DNA of 64,000 nt from Artemisia argyi (lineage: Eukaryota; Streptophyta; Magnoliopsida; Asterales; Asteraceae). The DNA lies in contig CM060704.1 in assembly GCA_030686995.1 (NCBI GenBank), forward strand, positions 116,290,042-116,354,041, written 5' to 3'. Below the pieces are notes generated by a model. It was not told the DNA's origin and did not search any database. It saw only the letters and a program-made list of their open reading frames with translations. Positions 21,029 through 33,699 of the stretch are shown one piece after another. Made by a program: the position numbers and the translations under genes. How positions within the stretch are numbered: position 1 is the stretch's first letter; each line of letters opens with the position of its first letter.

Positions 21029-24000
21029 ATGTCTTCTACTATCCATTCCTCAAAGATTGCTACCGCCATCTCCTGCAAATTAACCCGAACCAACTTTCTG
21101 TTGTGGAAAGCACAAGTTGTTCCTATCTTGCGAGGTGTCCAACTCTATGGTTATCTCGATGGCACCACACCGATGCCTACTGCCAAGTTGATCACCGGAG
21201 AAGCCGCAGAAGCAAGAGAAGTTGACAACCCTCAGCATGCAGTTTGGGTTGTTCAAGACCAGGCAATCATTGGTGGCTTACTGTCATCTATGACAGAAGA
21301 TGTACTCGCTCAACTCACCAGATGCACCAATACATCTGCCGAGTTATGGACCTCACTCCACACAATGTTTTCGGCCCAACACCGAGGTAATTCCATCCAA
21401 ATACGTACACAGCTCTCTACTACAAAGAAGGGAGATATGACTGCATCTGAGTACTACCAGAAAATGACAAGTCTTGCTGATACTATGGCGAATATTGGCC
21501 ACCCTATGACTGATGAAGAGGTAATCGGCTACATTCTAGCCGGGTTGGGACCAGGCCATAGTGACCTCTTCACCGCCATCACAGTCCTAAGTAATCAAAA
21601 TGCTGTGACACTACCTGAATTCTATTCCTACTTGATTGCCCATGAAGCACAGGCTAGTGCAATGAAAAACACAACAGAATTCACGTCTTCCGCTAACAAT
21701 GTGACCCGCCAAGATTCAAATCCTACACGTCGAAACTACAACAACAATACTCCTAACAATAACCAACGAAACAACTATCGTGGCAGCAGTAACCGTGGTC
21801 GCGGACGTGGTCGTGGCAGACACAATGGTGGTGGTCCACGTTGTCAAGTATGTGGCATTCCAGGCCACATTGCACTAAACTGTAGAAACCGATTTAACCA
21901 TGCATACCAAGCAGAGGAGTATCATGGTGGAAATAGTGCTACCACAGGAAGTTTCAACAATGACACAAACTGGTATATTGACACTGGAGCAATAGACCAT
22001 CTTACAAGTGATCTTGATCGTTTGTCCGTTCACGAACGCTATCATGGCAAAGATCAGGTTCAAGTAGCCAATGGAGCAGGTTTGCATATTTCCCATATTG
22101 GTCATTCTGTAATTCCCGGTTCAGACAGATCTCTTGCTCTTAAAAATGTCCTGCGTGTTCCTAATATCAATAAAAATCTACTTTCTGCTCATAAACTTGC
22201 TTCAGATAACAATGTATTCATTGAAATTCACCCCAATATTTTCTTTGTTAAGGACCAGGTCACGAAGAAAACTCTTCTACTCGGTAAAAGCAAAGGAGGT
22301 CTCTTTCCGGTGCCAATCAGTCGGTCTTCCAGTACTCCTCATTATGTTGCATCTAGTGTCAAAGTGTCTCCATCACAGTGGCATCACCGTCTCGGTCATC
22401 CAACTTCAGCAGTTGTTAAGTCTATTTTGAAGTCTAATAAATTAGATTCTTCTTTTAATACCATGTCGTCTGTTTGTGATGCATGTCAACGTGCAAAGAG
22501 TCATCAACTACCTTATCATAATTCTGTTCGTATTACTTCATCACCACTTGAGCTTGTTCACACTGATGTTTGGGGACCTGCTCAAGTGTCTAGTGGAGGA
22601 TTTAAATATTATGTTAGTTTTTTGGATGATTATAGTCGTTATACTTGGATCTATCTCATTAAACATAAATCTGATGTTGAACAAGTTTTCTATAATTTCC
22701 AAAATCATGTTGAACGACTTTTGAATGCCAAAATTCGCACGATTCAATCTGATTGGGGGGTGAATATCATAAGCTTCACAACTATTTTCAACAATCAGGT
22801 ATTTCTCATCGAGTGTCATGTCCACATACATCACAACAGAATGGAATGGCTGAGCGAAAACACCGCCATATTGTTGAAACTGGTTTGGCTCTTCTTGCTC
22901 ATTCCTCACTTCCTCTTCGGTTTTGGGATGAAGCGTTCTTAACAGCTTGCTACCTAATTAATCGTATGCCTAGTCGCACTATCAATAACTCTACACCTAT
23001 TACACGTCTGCTTAATATAACCCCTGATTACTCGTTTCTTCGCAATTTTGGATGTGCGTGCTGGCCAAGCCTTCGAAAATACAACACTCACAAACTCGAG
23101 TTTCGGTCTAAACTATGTGTCTTCTTAGGATATAGCTCAATGCACAAGGGGTACAAATGTTTGGATAAAAGTATTGGTCGAATTTACATATCCCGAGACG
23201 TGATCTTTGATGAATCACGATTCCCATTTGCAACCTCATCGGTTTCAACCACTCCATCTCCCATGTCAAAAGTGTCATCCTTCCCTCAATCTGAACCGAG
23301 TATTGTAAATGATCATTTGAGGAATTATGACTTATCTTTTCTATCGGCTAACATTTCTCATGCAGCTGCAGTGCCATTACCTTCTATGACCAACATTCAG
23401 AGACCAAGAACTGCTACAAGTACACACACTGGTGAAACTTTGACAGGTACAAATATGCCTGCATCTCCATCTCCAGTATCACCACAGCAAGAACACCAAG
23501 CAACAGTTCCAACCACTACTGATGGTGAAGTCACTGCTCCTGCTACATCTGTTGATAATGCTATCCCTGATGTTACCTCTGTCACATGCGATACTGCTTC
23601 GAATAATTCCACTCCACCAGGTGTCACAACCCGTGCTCGTGCAGGAAAATCTTTTCCTCGAAAGTTTACTGATGGAACAGTACCATATAATCCCAATCGA
23701 CGAGCATTTTTTGCAGAACCTACTTCTCATCGGTTGGCTCTTACTGAACCGAAATGGCGAACTGCCATGGAGGATGAATTTGCTGCTTTGCAAAATAATA
23801 ATACGTGGGTTCTGGTCCCGCGACCGAATGGTGTAAATGTGGTTGGATGCAAGTGGATCTTTAAGCTCAAACGACATCCAGATGGTTCTATTGACAAACA
23901 TAAGGCACGACTGGTTGCTCGCGGTTTCACTCAGCAATATGGAGTGGATTACCAGGACACTTTTAGTCCTGTTGTGAAACCAGCAACAATTCGATTGATT

Positions 24001-25278
24001 CTTTCGCTTGCAGTATCTAGAGGATGGCACCTTCGCCAAATCGACGTGAGTAATGCTTTTCTTCATGGTTTATTGAATGAAGAGGTTTACATGAAACAAC
24101 CTCCAGGATTCGAAGATGCTCACAAACCTCACTATGTGTGTAAACTCCAGAAGGCGATCTATGGTCTCAAACAGTCCCCCCGGGCATGGTTTTCTCGACT
24201 AAGTGATAAGCTACATCAGCTTGGCTTTCATGCTTCCAAGGCCGATACATCCCTGTTCTTATTTCATCAAGGAAATATTACTATCTACATGCTTGTTTAT
24301 GTAGATGATATTATCATTGTTGGCTCCTCTCAAAGCGTGGTCGACCGGTTGATACACAACTTGTCTTTCTCTTTTCCAATCAAGGATCTTGGTCGTCTGA
24401 ATTATTTTTTGGGGATTGAAGTCGCTCACAATTCAGGGGGAATTACTTTACTGCAGCATAAGTATGCATCTGATCTTCTTCACCGTGTTCACATGGAGAA
24501 TTGTAAGAGTGTTTCAACCCCTATGTCTGTTACAGACAAACTTGCTCGTGATTCTGGAATAGTTCTTAGTGATGATGACGCCTTCAAATATAGAAGCATC
24601 GTTGGCGGACTGCAGTACTTAACGTTAACGCGACCAGATATTTCTTTTGCAGTTAACAAGGTCTGTCAATACCTCTCAAAACCCACAAATATTCATTGGG
24701 AGGCTGTCAAGCGCATCTTAAGATATATAAAGGGTACCCTAAATACAGGGCTTCACATTCGAAAGTCCAACTCTACACTCTTGAGTGTGTTTACTGATGC
24801 AGATTGGGCAGGATGTTTAGACGACCGCAAGTCTACTGGAGGATTTGCTGTGTTTCTCGGACCAAATCTGACATCATGGAGTTCACGCAAGCAACCCACT
24901 GTGTCTCGATCAAGTACAGAAGCTGAATACAAAGCCTTGGCAAATGGTACAGCTGAAGCAATGTGGGTTCAATCGTTGCTTAAGGAGTTAAGAGTTTGTC
25001 AATCAAGACCACCAGTTTTATGGTGTGATAATCTAGGAGCAACTTATTTGACCAAGAATCCTGTGTTTCATGCACGAACAAAACACATAGAGGTGGACTT
25101 TCATTTTGTTAGAGAGAAGGTGGCGATGGGTGCTCTTGATGTTCGATTTATATCATCTAATGATCAACTAGCTGATGGGTTTACCAAGCCAGCTACTCGC
25201 AGCATGTTAGATCGACTGAGATCCAATCTAAACCTTGTCCCGGTTAAGATTGAGGGGGAATGTAAACCGAAGAGTTAG
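21029..25278 (+). pseudogene. gag-pol: Copia Gag-Pol polyprotein with a single frameshift
   Basis: Starts at MSSTIHSS (21029); an upstream in-frame ATG lies in the LTR and is unlikely to be used. In order: UBN2-type Gag (residues ~15-250), CCHC knuckle CQVCGIPGHIALNC (~271), protease with NWYIDTGA (~315), pre-integrase H...H...C..C (WHHRLGH...CDACQRAK, ~450-490), integrase with HTDVWG and DDYSRY. After the break come reverse transcriptase with YVDDIIIVG (~24300), RNase H with FTDADWAG and STEAEYKAL, and a tail entering the 3' LTR. The break is in the six-G run at 22755-22760, where a seventh G would keep the frame through SDWGGEY. It could be real or a homopolymer error. Apart from it no stop is seen. 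Confidence 0.9.
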
Positions 25279-25441
25279 AGATAATCCACAAGAGTTCAAA
25301 TTAATAGATAAGTTTGTTGTATAGATTAGATCCTAATTAATTGGATCTATTATTATCTTTATCTCTGATTATATCTATAAATATAATAACAAACCTACGT
25401 GATTCAATAGGCAAAAACTATTCTCTTATTATCTTTTCACT
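25261..25441 (+). repeat. 3' LTR of Ale-like Copia
   Basis: 181 bp, two differences from the 5' LTR. The polyprotein stop lies 18 bp inside it. Confidence 0.9.
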
Positions 25442-25446
25442 GTTTT

Positions 25447-25875
25447 TTCGTTCAAAAGGAAAATGTCAAAGATTTTGTATCTTTGTTGTTGCAACTGACA
25501 CATATAGAGATTCCAACAAATGCAAAATATCCGTATAACAAATTAAGAGGAGATAAAAACGACGAATACATGAAACAACCACTTAATAACAACAAAAGAA
25601 ACAAAACGTAAATCGTTAAAGTCAATTTATGTATACTAGTAAATAATAGTAAAGGTCAAATATAAAATATTACTAATAAGAGTGATTCTCAATAAAGCAG
25701 ATGTTACCTTTCTTGAGATAAACGGAAATTATAAATGCTTTTTTCGTTATTGATTGTTTGTTCGTGAAATCATCTTGTGCTGATTACTGATTAATTATTT
25801 ATTTTTAACATATTTATATTGTTTTCTCTTGGGAAAAATGATAGTTAAAAATGGCAAAACAAATATGAAGGCAAA

Positions 25876-25909
<34 letters not shown>

Positions 25910-26440
25910 CAAGATGTAGGCAAGTTAGTTAAAATGCCGACATACGCAATTTCAGATAGATATGTTACGACTTACCATAATAATTCGTGTTGTCAAAAAT
26001 AATTAATGTAATGAGTATGTCTTCCTTTCTTAGAAAAGACAAAAAACATGATTAATTATGGTAGTAATTTTGATGTTTGTTAGTGTTTGGGGATATTTTG
26101 GGCAAGTTTTGATAAATTCTACAGTACATTTTTCCACTGAAACAAACTACTCATATATATTTGACTTGTTTGAAAATTTATGTAAACAAATACTACGTAT
26201 TAAGGAAACAATATTATCTTTTCAAGTAAACCAAAATAAGCAATGTTGATATTTCTTCAAAATAAAAAACAATATTTTTTAGAAAAAAAATATACACCAT
26301 GTGGCAAAAGATGGACAAGTCAAGTCATGTAAAACTTGTGGGACGTGTAAAAGGGCTCCTGTCAAGTTCATCTTACAGTATTTTTTTATTTTGCTATTTT
26401 AGTTTACAATCGGGATATTCTCGTGATTTATTTGAAGGAG
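25447..26440. other. AT-rich intergenic DNA with poly-T
   Basis: A run of about 28 T at 25879-25906. No gene recognised. Confidence 0.6.
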
Positions 26441-26450
26441 ATTTTTTAAT

Positions 26451-26657
26451 GGGTTTTGCTAAACGATGTTTGATGTTAATGTTTAATATGAATATAAAAA
26501 GAAATTTAGACTTTATTAAATAAAAAATTATATATATTTAAATTAATTTTTATGTTTATTTATTGTGCATTAAATCCATAATTACTTAAAAATGAAATGA
26601 ACAAATTGTTTAATATAACTTAAACATTATTCAGTGGACATTATTTAGCAAAACTCT
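26451..26657. mobile_element. MITE candidate
   Basis: Inverted ends GGGTTTTGCTAAACGATGTT and (inverted) GAGTTTTGCTAAATAATGTC around an AT-rich core. The target duplication cannot be set because of flanking T runs. Confidence 0.55.
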
Positions 26658-26659
26658 TT

Positions 26660-28380
26660 TTTTTTAATTTGTGTTACGATGGCATAAGCTTTAAGCTATT
26701 AAACAAAGTAAAATTATCATATTTATATATTAGTTGATATTAATAGTCTTTTAAATTGACAATGTTTACTAATTTATCATTGTTTTATATAGAAGTAACA
26801 TTGTATTCTCGAGTTAGAGTTAAAGAAGAAAAAGAAATAAAATAAAAAAGGAAAAGAATAATTTGTGTTTTTGAGTAGCACTTAAGGAGGAAAAGAAAAA
26901 ATAATAATAATAAAAATTAGTGTATTTTTGTTGATTATTCAAGTAAGTGTTTCCTCCCAATTTTGAGGGAAAATGTTTATTTTACATTTATTTACGTTTC
27001 TTTAATTACAAAACTCAAGAATACAATGTAAAGTTTTTTTTAGGGAATAAATGTGTTTATGTAATGTTTTAAGGGTACTATATATAAATATATTTTTTTA
27101 AAAAATATTATACAAAAAATTGTTACAGTATAATATTAAAATACGTAGTATAACAAATAAGTATTAGTACACAAACATGTACTAATATAATGCTCGCGCA
27201 ATAGGACGGGCCGACGGCTAAATCAAACATTCTAGAAGCAAGACCACGTTATGACTGATAATTTTATTGACAGTGATTGCATACTTTATAACATCGAAAA
27301 CATCATCCAATTATAGTAAAAGAATTCAAATATAAGATATTATTTATCATACAAAATCACAAATTATTAAAAAAATTACAAACATTGCAAATATAAAAAA
27401 TCATTCAATTAATTGCATTAAAATATGTTTGTATATGAAAAACATGAACTAAAAGGGTAGTTATGGTTTTAAACGTTTTTCTTGTTAAATCACATTGTAT
27501 TTTTTTTTCGTAAAACATGTATACAAAATGTACGTTAAAAAATATTGTAACTAATGCTACTATGTTGTAACCAACATAATTTAATAATAAGTAAGTGTGT
27601 AGGCTAGAAGTTTTAAAGCATTCTTATCTATCAGGTCCCAAATGCTTTATAATATATTATAGACTATAGATGTTTGATTTGTTGCGAGGAGAAATTTAAT
27701 TTTCAATAATATAAAGGTCACACAATAGATGAACCATTTGTATTTTCAGTCACAAAAACTCAACATTACATCCCATGTTCAAATTGAATATAAAAATCTC
27801 AATCCTCCATTTATGTGTTTATACATACAAGATATAATATGATAACACATACTCTCAAAATAGCTATAATAAACGACCTTTACTTTGCAGTATATGTAAC
27901 ATAATGATCAGACCAACCCAACGACCCGCTAAATAAAATGTATGTTCATGCTGAAAACGTAATCGGTCATATTCACAAAGTTATCCTCTTATGAAACCAT
28001 TTAACTATATATCTGAATACAATTGCCGTTTCAAGCATCGATATTCATAAGCTTACCTTTTAGGAAACGTTTACAATACTTTTGTTAAATTGTGCTAATC
28101 CACATGCGACAAACGAGTTGGAATTCGCGCACAACAAAAAGAAGTAAAGATTAACAAACAATGTATAACTTATTATTAACAAACAAAGAAGGATTGAATG
28201 CGCCCAAGGCCCATCAACCATATCTAAACAGATAAACTGATAGCCTACGAGTAGAAGTGGTAAAACTTGGGGGGGGGGGGGGTATTGGGCGGCCTCGGGC
28301 CACGGGTTTAAACATGTACGAGTCAAACAGGATTATGTTATACAAATCGCTTTAGAAAATACTCAAAATGACGAAAAAAT
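26660..28380. other. AT-rich intergenic DNA
   Basis: No coding domain recognised. A G-run of 13 lies at 28269-28281. Confidence 0.6.
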
Positions 28381-28382
28381 TC

Positions 28383-29960
28383 CACCCGGAATAATGTGGC
28401 GAATGTTGCAATAACTATAAGTTGTTCTTATGATTCACTTCCATTCACTTATTTAGGCCTACCTATTGGAAGAAACTTAAGAAAGGTTGAAGCTTGTACT
28501 GAAGTAATCAACAGGTTCTCAAAAAGACTCGCCACATGGAAAAGTAAACTTCTTTCTTGGAGGAAGACTTACTCTGGTGAAATCGGTGTTAAGGAGTCTT
28601 CCTCTTTATTACCTCCCAATCTTTAGAGCGCCTAAGTCAGTCACTTCTCATCTTAAATCAATTAGAAGACGCTTCTTTTGTGGTTTTAAAGAAAATGAGA
28701 AAAAAATGGTATGGGTCAATTGGAAAAAAGTTATTTCTGAAAAAAAAAGGATGGAGTTTAGGGGTCGGAAGTCTTAAAGCAAAAAAAACATAAGGCTTAT
28801 TGGAAAATAAAAGTGGCGTTTTCTCAATGATATAAATTCCTTGTGGAGAAAGGTAATCACTGCGATTTACAGTTCAAAAGGTGGTTTTGATAGAAATATT
28901 AGGCCGGGTTTGAAGTCCGTAGTTTGGTCAAATATTGTTAGTTGTTATCTTGAAATACAGATTGGTATTCCACTTAACAATCTCACTGAAGAAAAGTTCA
29001 CTTTGCTAGGCAAACTCAGTTTTGGAACGATAGTTGGATTAAAGATCGAGGCCCATTAAGAAACTGTTTTCCTCATATATATGCCTTAAAGACACATAAA
29101 GGTTGTTATGTCTCAAAAAGGTGGGTGTTAGAAGATGGCGGTTGGCAAGGTAAATGGGCCTGGAGAAGGCAGCTTATTGGTCGTGTAAAAGGTGAATTCT
29201 CATTGTTACTAAGTCTTATTAACTTTATTGTTCTTGACTCTACTCACGATGATAAATGGATATGGACTTTAAATGATTCAGGTATGTTCTCGGTTAGCTC
29301 TCTAAGCCGAGTTATTCAAAAGCGGTTGTTCGTTAGCAATGACGTTATCTCCCCTTGCATATGGAATTCTTGGGTTCCTTGTAAGGTGAATGTATGTCCT
29401 TGGTGTTTAGCTTTAAATTGAATTCCTACGAGAGCTAAGTTGGTTCGTCATGGTGTTTCGGTATCCTCTTTGTCATGTCTATTTTGTAGGTTGGATGATG
29501 AGTATCGGGAGCATTGTTTCCTCTCTTGTCCTACAATTAAGATCATATGGCTTAAGATTTGGAGTTGGTAGAGGTGTCCGTCGTTGTTTAATCCATCGTT
29601 TTCGCAAATTCTTAGAGGTAATACAGGTTTCTCGACAAAAAATTGGCTGGCCAAATTATTTCACGCAGTGTGTTTGACTTTTATGTGGACAATATGGAAC
29701 TGGAGAACCAAAATCCTTCATGCGACTTCGGAGCAGGAAGTGACATTGATTCTTCACCAAGATATTTTTTCTTTGGTTCAAAGGATGTCTCTCCTATGGG
29801 CTTCTCATCGGGTTTCTAAGAACTGTTTTTCGTATGATAAATTGATCCAAAATCGGGGTGATTTGCTTGTTGTATAATCTTTTCTATATGGTTATTTTTG
29901 GTGTTTTTTAGTGCTCCGCTTTAGCGCACACCTCTAAATAAAACTCATTTATATTTAAAT
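28383..29960 (+). pseudogene. LINE reverse-transcriptase remnant
   Basis: Pieces in shifting frames match the C-terminal half of plant L1-type ORF2. They include the RT thumb (LPFTYLGLPIGRNLRKVEAC; WKSKLLSWR; LRSLPLYYLPIFRAPK), the linker (WVNWKKV; LWRKVITAIY) and the zinc-binding end (WIWTLNDSGMFSVSSLSR; then CLFCRLDDEYREHCFLSC and WTIWNWRTKI). Several frameshifts and stops separate them. It ends shortly after 29930 with weak A-richness. It is a different copy from the remnant at the window start. Confidence 0.82.
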
Positions 29961-30204
29961 AACTAAATATATTATATTTATAATTTATTTTTATTTTTAA
30001 TTTTTAACAATTGCAATGTTCTTTAATTAAGAGAAAAATATGTGCCCGTTAATTTTCATTTAACTTTTGAAAATGCCATACATGTCATTTCAGAAAAAGA
30101 AACATGCTAAATGTGTCAAATATTTTGCAAATTAGCCCATAAAAACCAAATTTTATAATTTTGAGCACAAACCTCTACCTAGGATCACAATAAGCCCTTT
30201 TTCC
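29961..30204. other. AT-rich spacer
   Basis: Nothing recognised; directly abuts the foldback-like repeat. Confidence 0.5.
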
Positions 30205-30379
30205 CTTTTTTTCACTTCTTTTGTCTGCGGGAGGGCAGATGTTTTTGTTTGTTTTTTTGCAGACATAAGTGCTTATTTTCACTTCTTTCCTGTTTTAAAT
30301 TTCAGACATTATCTTTTACTTCTTAAATCTTCTGTCATAAAACCCTACGTCTCTTTCTCAACATCCTTTTTTATATTTT

Positions 30380-31181
30380 TTGTCCGTTTCTATACGGCTT
30401 TTTTTCGTTTTTATACGTTTTTGACCGTTTTTTACGTTTTCACAATCTTTTTACGTTTTCAACTGTTTTTTTACGTTTTCAACCATTTATTTACGTTTTC
30501 GTCTGTTTTAACGTTTTCAACCGTTTTTTACGTTTTTGCCTGTTTTTTTTCGTTTTCATCTGATTTTTTACGTTTTCGCTTGTTTTTTTACGTTTTCGTC
30601 CATTTTATTACGTTTTCGTCATTTTTTTCACATTTTGGACCATTTTTTACGTTTTTGTCCATATTTTTACGTTTTTGACCATTTTTTACGTTTCCGTCTG
30701 TTTTTTTACGTTTTTGCCATTTTTTTACGTTTTCGTCTATTTTTTTACGTCTTCGTATGTATTTTTTACGTTTTCGCCTGTATTTTTACGTTTTTGTCTT
30801 TTTTTTACGTTTTCGTCAATCTTTTTTTGTTTTCATCTATTTTTTTACGTTCTTGACCGTGTTTTGCGTTTTTGTCTATTTTTTTACGTTTTCGCCCGCT
30901 TTTTTACGTTTTCGTCATTTTTTTACGTTTTCGCCCATTTTTTACGTTTTCGTCTGTTCTTCGACCGTTTTTTATGTTTTCGTATGTTTTTTTTACATTT
31001 TCGTCCATTTTTACGTTTTCGTCCGTTTTTTTACTTTATCATCCATTTTTTACGTTTTCATATGTTTTTTAGGTTTTCTTACTTTTTCGTCTGTTTATTT
31101 AATTTTCATCTTTTTTTTAAAGTTTTTCTCTGTTTTCATCCGTTTTTTTACGTTTTCGACCGATTTTTTACTTTTTCGTAT
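30380..31181 (+). repeat. ~17-bp minisatellite, left arm
   Basis: About 45 imperfect copies of a TTTTTTACGTTTTCGTC-type unit with drift in the last few bases. The open frames through it (Phe/Val/Thr-rich) are a by-product of the unit. Confidence 0.9.
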
Positions 31182-32432
31182 TATTGATATAAATAATGCT
31201 TAAAAACGTTATTAAATCATTAATATTTCTCGATATCCCTACTTTCTGACGATCACAAAATGTTAAATCATTAAACGTAAACAAGTATTTAGTTACAAAA
31301 TATCATTTTATCCAACTAAATCACTTAAGATATGAATAAACAATTACCTAATACATTTTATGATCAAAAGAAGGTTTATTTAATTATTACAAAGTTTATA
31401 AAATGATATAAACATTTTATATATTTAAAAAAACACTTTTGGTAATTAAAGAAAAATGTTTAATTCATAATAAATATATGAATTCAAAATTTTAACCAAA
31501 ATTAGTTAGATTTTCACCAAATAAACTTTTCCCATAAAAAGACAAAGAAACTGGCCGTTACAAGAGGGCGGCCCCCTTAATTTTAAGGGGGCCGGCACGC
31601 TCCTGTGAACAGGTTTCTTTGCCTATAAATATAGGTTCAATTCTGCATTTTTTTCTCACCTTTTGCACTAAAACTTTCTGTCCAAATCCTCTCAAAACAT
31701 CATTCTAAATCCATTGATCATAAGATTATAAGTTCTTATTTCAAGTGATTCAATCCCTCACCATTCAAAGTGCAAGAGAAGAATACTCCTTCAACATCTA
31801 ATTAAGAAATATTGTAGATTTGTGAATATTGCTAATAGTTTTGTAAATTATTTGTAAAGGTGTAGAGGTTTCATTATAGGTAGAAATAGGTGTGTTAGTA
31901 GTGAAAAGAAGTTGTTAATAGAAGTTGTGAATAAAAGTAGTGAAGAAGTAGTAGTGTTGTGAAGAAGAAGTAGTGAAGTTGTGTGAAGTTGTGTAGTAGT
32001 AGTAGTGAGTATAAGTTGTGAAGAAGGTGTGTAGTGACTAGTGGTGTGAGATTGGTTCTAGCTACTATTAGGACTCGACATCTACCTTAGTGTCGTTAAT
32101 TGGTGTAAGCGAAAAAGGTTTTCTCCGCCATAAGGGAAATTGTTAACATAGTGAAAAAAACTCTCGAGTTAGGTGCTCGAAGAGTGGAGTAGGGCGAAGA
32201 GGAGCTTCGTAGCCGAACCACTATAAATCCTTTGTCTTGTGGTGCCATCTTTCCATCTCTATCACTTTAATTACTTACCTATATTGTTATCATTTACTTT
32301 CGTAGATATTAGTATACATAAATATTTAAATATTGATCTCACATAAAACTAGAATCGAAGATTTTGTAAACAAAGTTTTTGTAAATTTAAAAACGACATA
32401 AAACTATTCAAACCCCCTTCTAGTTTTCCACA
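31182..32432 (+). mobile_element. Solo LTR related to the Copia element at 9260-17355
   Basis: 1251 bp, beginning TATTGATATAAATAATG (first G lost from the TGTTGATATAAATAATT start) and ending CTTCTAGTTTTCCACA. A perfect 5-bp duplication, CGTAT, flanks it at 31177-31181 and 32433-32437. It keeps the GC-rich palindrome (31565-31597) and the TATA box (ctataaatatagg, ~31623), though much of the rest has diverged from the family members in this window. No internal region is present, so it is a product of LTR-LTR recombination. Confidence 0.88.
31565..31635 (+). promoter_or_regulatory. Palindrome and TATA of the solo LTR
   Basis: A near-perfect inverted repeat, GCGGCCCCCTTAA / TTAAGGGGGCCGG, about 30 bp upstream of TATAAATA. 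Outer stems (aaagaaac at ~31544 and gtttcttt at ~31613) also pair. Confidence 0.65.
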
Positions 32433-32570
32433 CGTATTTTTACGTTTTTGCCCTTTTTACGTTTTCAACTTTTTCTTTACATTTTTATCTTTTTTACGTT
32501 TTATTATTATTATTTTATTTACTTTTTTCGTCTGTTCTCTTATGTTTTTATCTTTTTTCTTATATAAGAA

Positions 32571-33110
32571 AACGTACAAAAACTTAAAAAATCATACGAA
32601 AATGGATAAAAATTTAAGAATTCTACAAAAACGTAAGAAAATAGACGAAAACGTAAAAAATGGATGCAGAGATAAAAAACAGACAAAAACTTAAAAAGAA
32701 ACATAAAAAACGGTCGAAAAATACCAGTGGAAAAAAAATGGTCAAATACGTAAAAAACAGACGAAAAGGTAAAAAAAAAAAAAACGGTCGAATACGTAAA
32801 AAAAGGAACAGACGGACGAATACATAAAAAACAGACAAAAACGTAAAAAATCTGTCAAAAACGTTAAAAACATACAAAAATATAAAATAGCGGACGAAAA
32901 CATAAAAAAAACAGACAAAAACATAAAAAAACGGCCGAAAACGTAAAAAACGGATCAAAACGTAAAAAACGGACGAAAACGTAAAAAACGGATGAGAACG
33001 CAACAAAACAGACGAAAACGTAAAAAACGGATGAAAAAACAAAAAAATGGAGGAAAATGTAAAAAAACAGACGAAAACGTAAAAGAATAGATAAAAACGT
33101 AAAAGAACTA
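32571..33110 (-). repeat. ~17-bp minisatellite, right (inverted) arm
   Basis: Same unit as the left arm on the opposite strand, about 30 copies. A 'tagcacaaa..atactagt' duplication follows at 33145-33210. Confidence 0.9.
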
Positions 33111-33388
33111 ATGAAAAAAAAAAGCAAAAGAAAAAAAGGTACTTGAATAGCACAAAAAATACTAGTAAAAAAAAAGTATTTCCATAGCACAAAGAATACT
33201 AGTGAAAAAAAAAATGAAAGAAAAGAAGTACTTCAATGGCACGAAAAAAAAATGGTCTTCTTCTTGTAGATGAAAAGCTAAAATGTACCTCTTTTTCTGC
33301 AGACATGGTTTACAGACGAAGAGGTAAAAGCTCTAAAAAACAAACGACATATTAAACTTGGAAGTTGACATAATAACTACAAAAAGTA

Positions 33389-33638
33389 CTCCATCTGTTT
33401 TAAAAAAGTATACATCTTACTATTTATATTTGTCTAAAAATAAGTGTACAGTTTTTATATATGACTGAATTCCTACTTTACCATTCTAATAAAAACTTGC
33501 ATTAATTATTTATTTTTTTATTTCTATGTTATCTATGAAAATAAAAATGACTTTTATCAATCAAAACTACCATTAATTACACAAATTTTAATTTTGTTAT
33601 TTATTTTTCTATGAACACTCTTTCTAAGACGGAAGAAG
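33389..33638. mobile_element. Stowaway-like MITE
   Basis: 250 bp with ends CTCCATCTGTTTTAAAAAAG and (inverted) CTTCTTCCGTCTTAGAAAG, flanked by TA on both sides (33387-33388, 33639-33640). These match the CTCCCTCCGT...-type Stowaway (Tc1/mariner) ends. Confidence 0.75.
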
Positions 33639-33699
33639 TAACAAAAAACCTAGTAAAAAAACAAAACCCGACAATAAAAATCAACCCAATGTACCACTA

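Larger units (their letters stand above)
20766..25441 (+). mobile_element. Copia LTR retrotransposon, young, nearly intact (Ale/Retrofit-like)
   Basis: 181-bp LTRs at 20766-20946 and 25261-25441, with GTTTT flanking at 20761-20765 and 25442-25446. The primer site TGGTTTCAGAGCC follows the first LTR directly, and a polypurine tract (ttgagggggaa) precedes the second. The LTRs differ at only two positions, both G in the 5' copy and A in the 3' copy. The domain order is gag, protease, integrase, RT, RNase H, as in Copia. Short LTRs and a ~4.7-kb length suggest the Ale/Retrofit lineage (inference). A one-base deletion breaks the polyprotein. Confidence 0.93.
30205..33331. mobile_element. Foldback-like element with minisatellite arms
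   Basis: The left arm (about 30380-31181, resuming 32433-32556) is a tandem array of ~17-bp T-rich units of the type TTTTTTACGTTTTCGTC. The right arm (about 32571-33110) is the same unit inverted (GACGAAAACGTAAAAAA). The centre is a perfect palindrome, TTCTTATATAAGAA at 32557-32570. Outer segments are also weakly inverted (ttcacttcttttgtctg at 30211 against agacgaagaggtaaaag at 33314). Long inverted arms made of short tandem repeats are the hallmark of Foldback elements. Target duplication not found. A solo LTR splits the left arm. Confidence 0.6.

Noticed and set aside
22541..24066. Several minus-strand frames of 100-195 codons
   Set aside because: Antisense shadows of Copia integrase and RT.
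30421..31203. Overlapping Phe/Val/Thr-rich open frames of up to 170 codons
   Set aside because: They are translations of the ~17-bp TTTTTTACGTTTTCG array; all three frames stay open because the unit lacks stops. Same for 32623-33192 on the minus strand.
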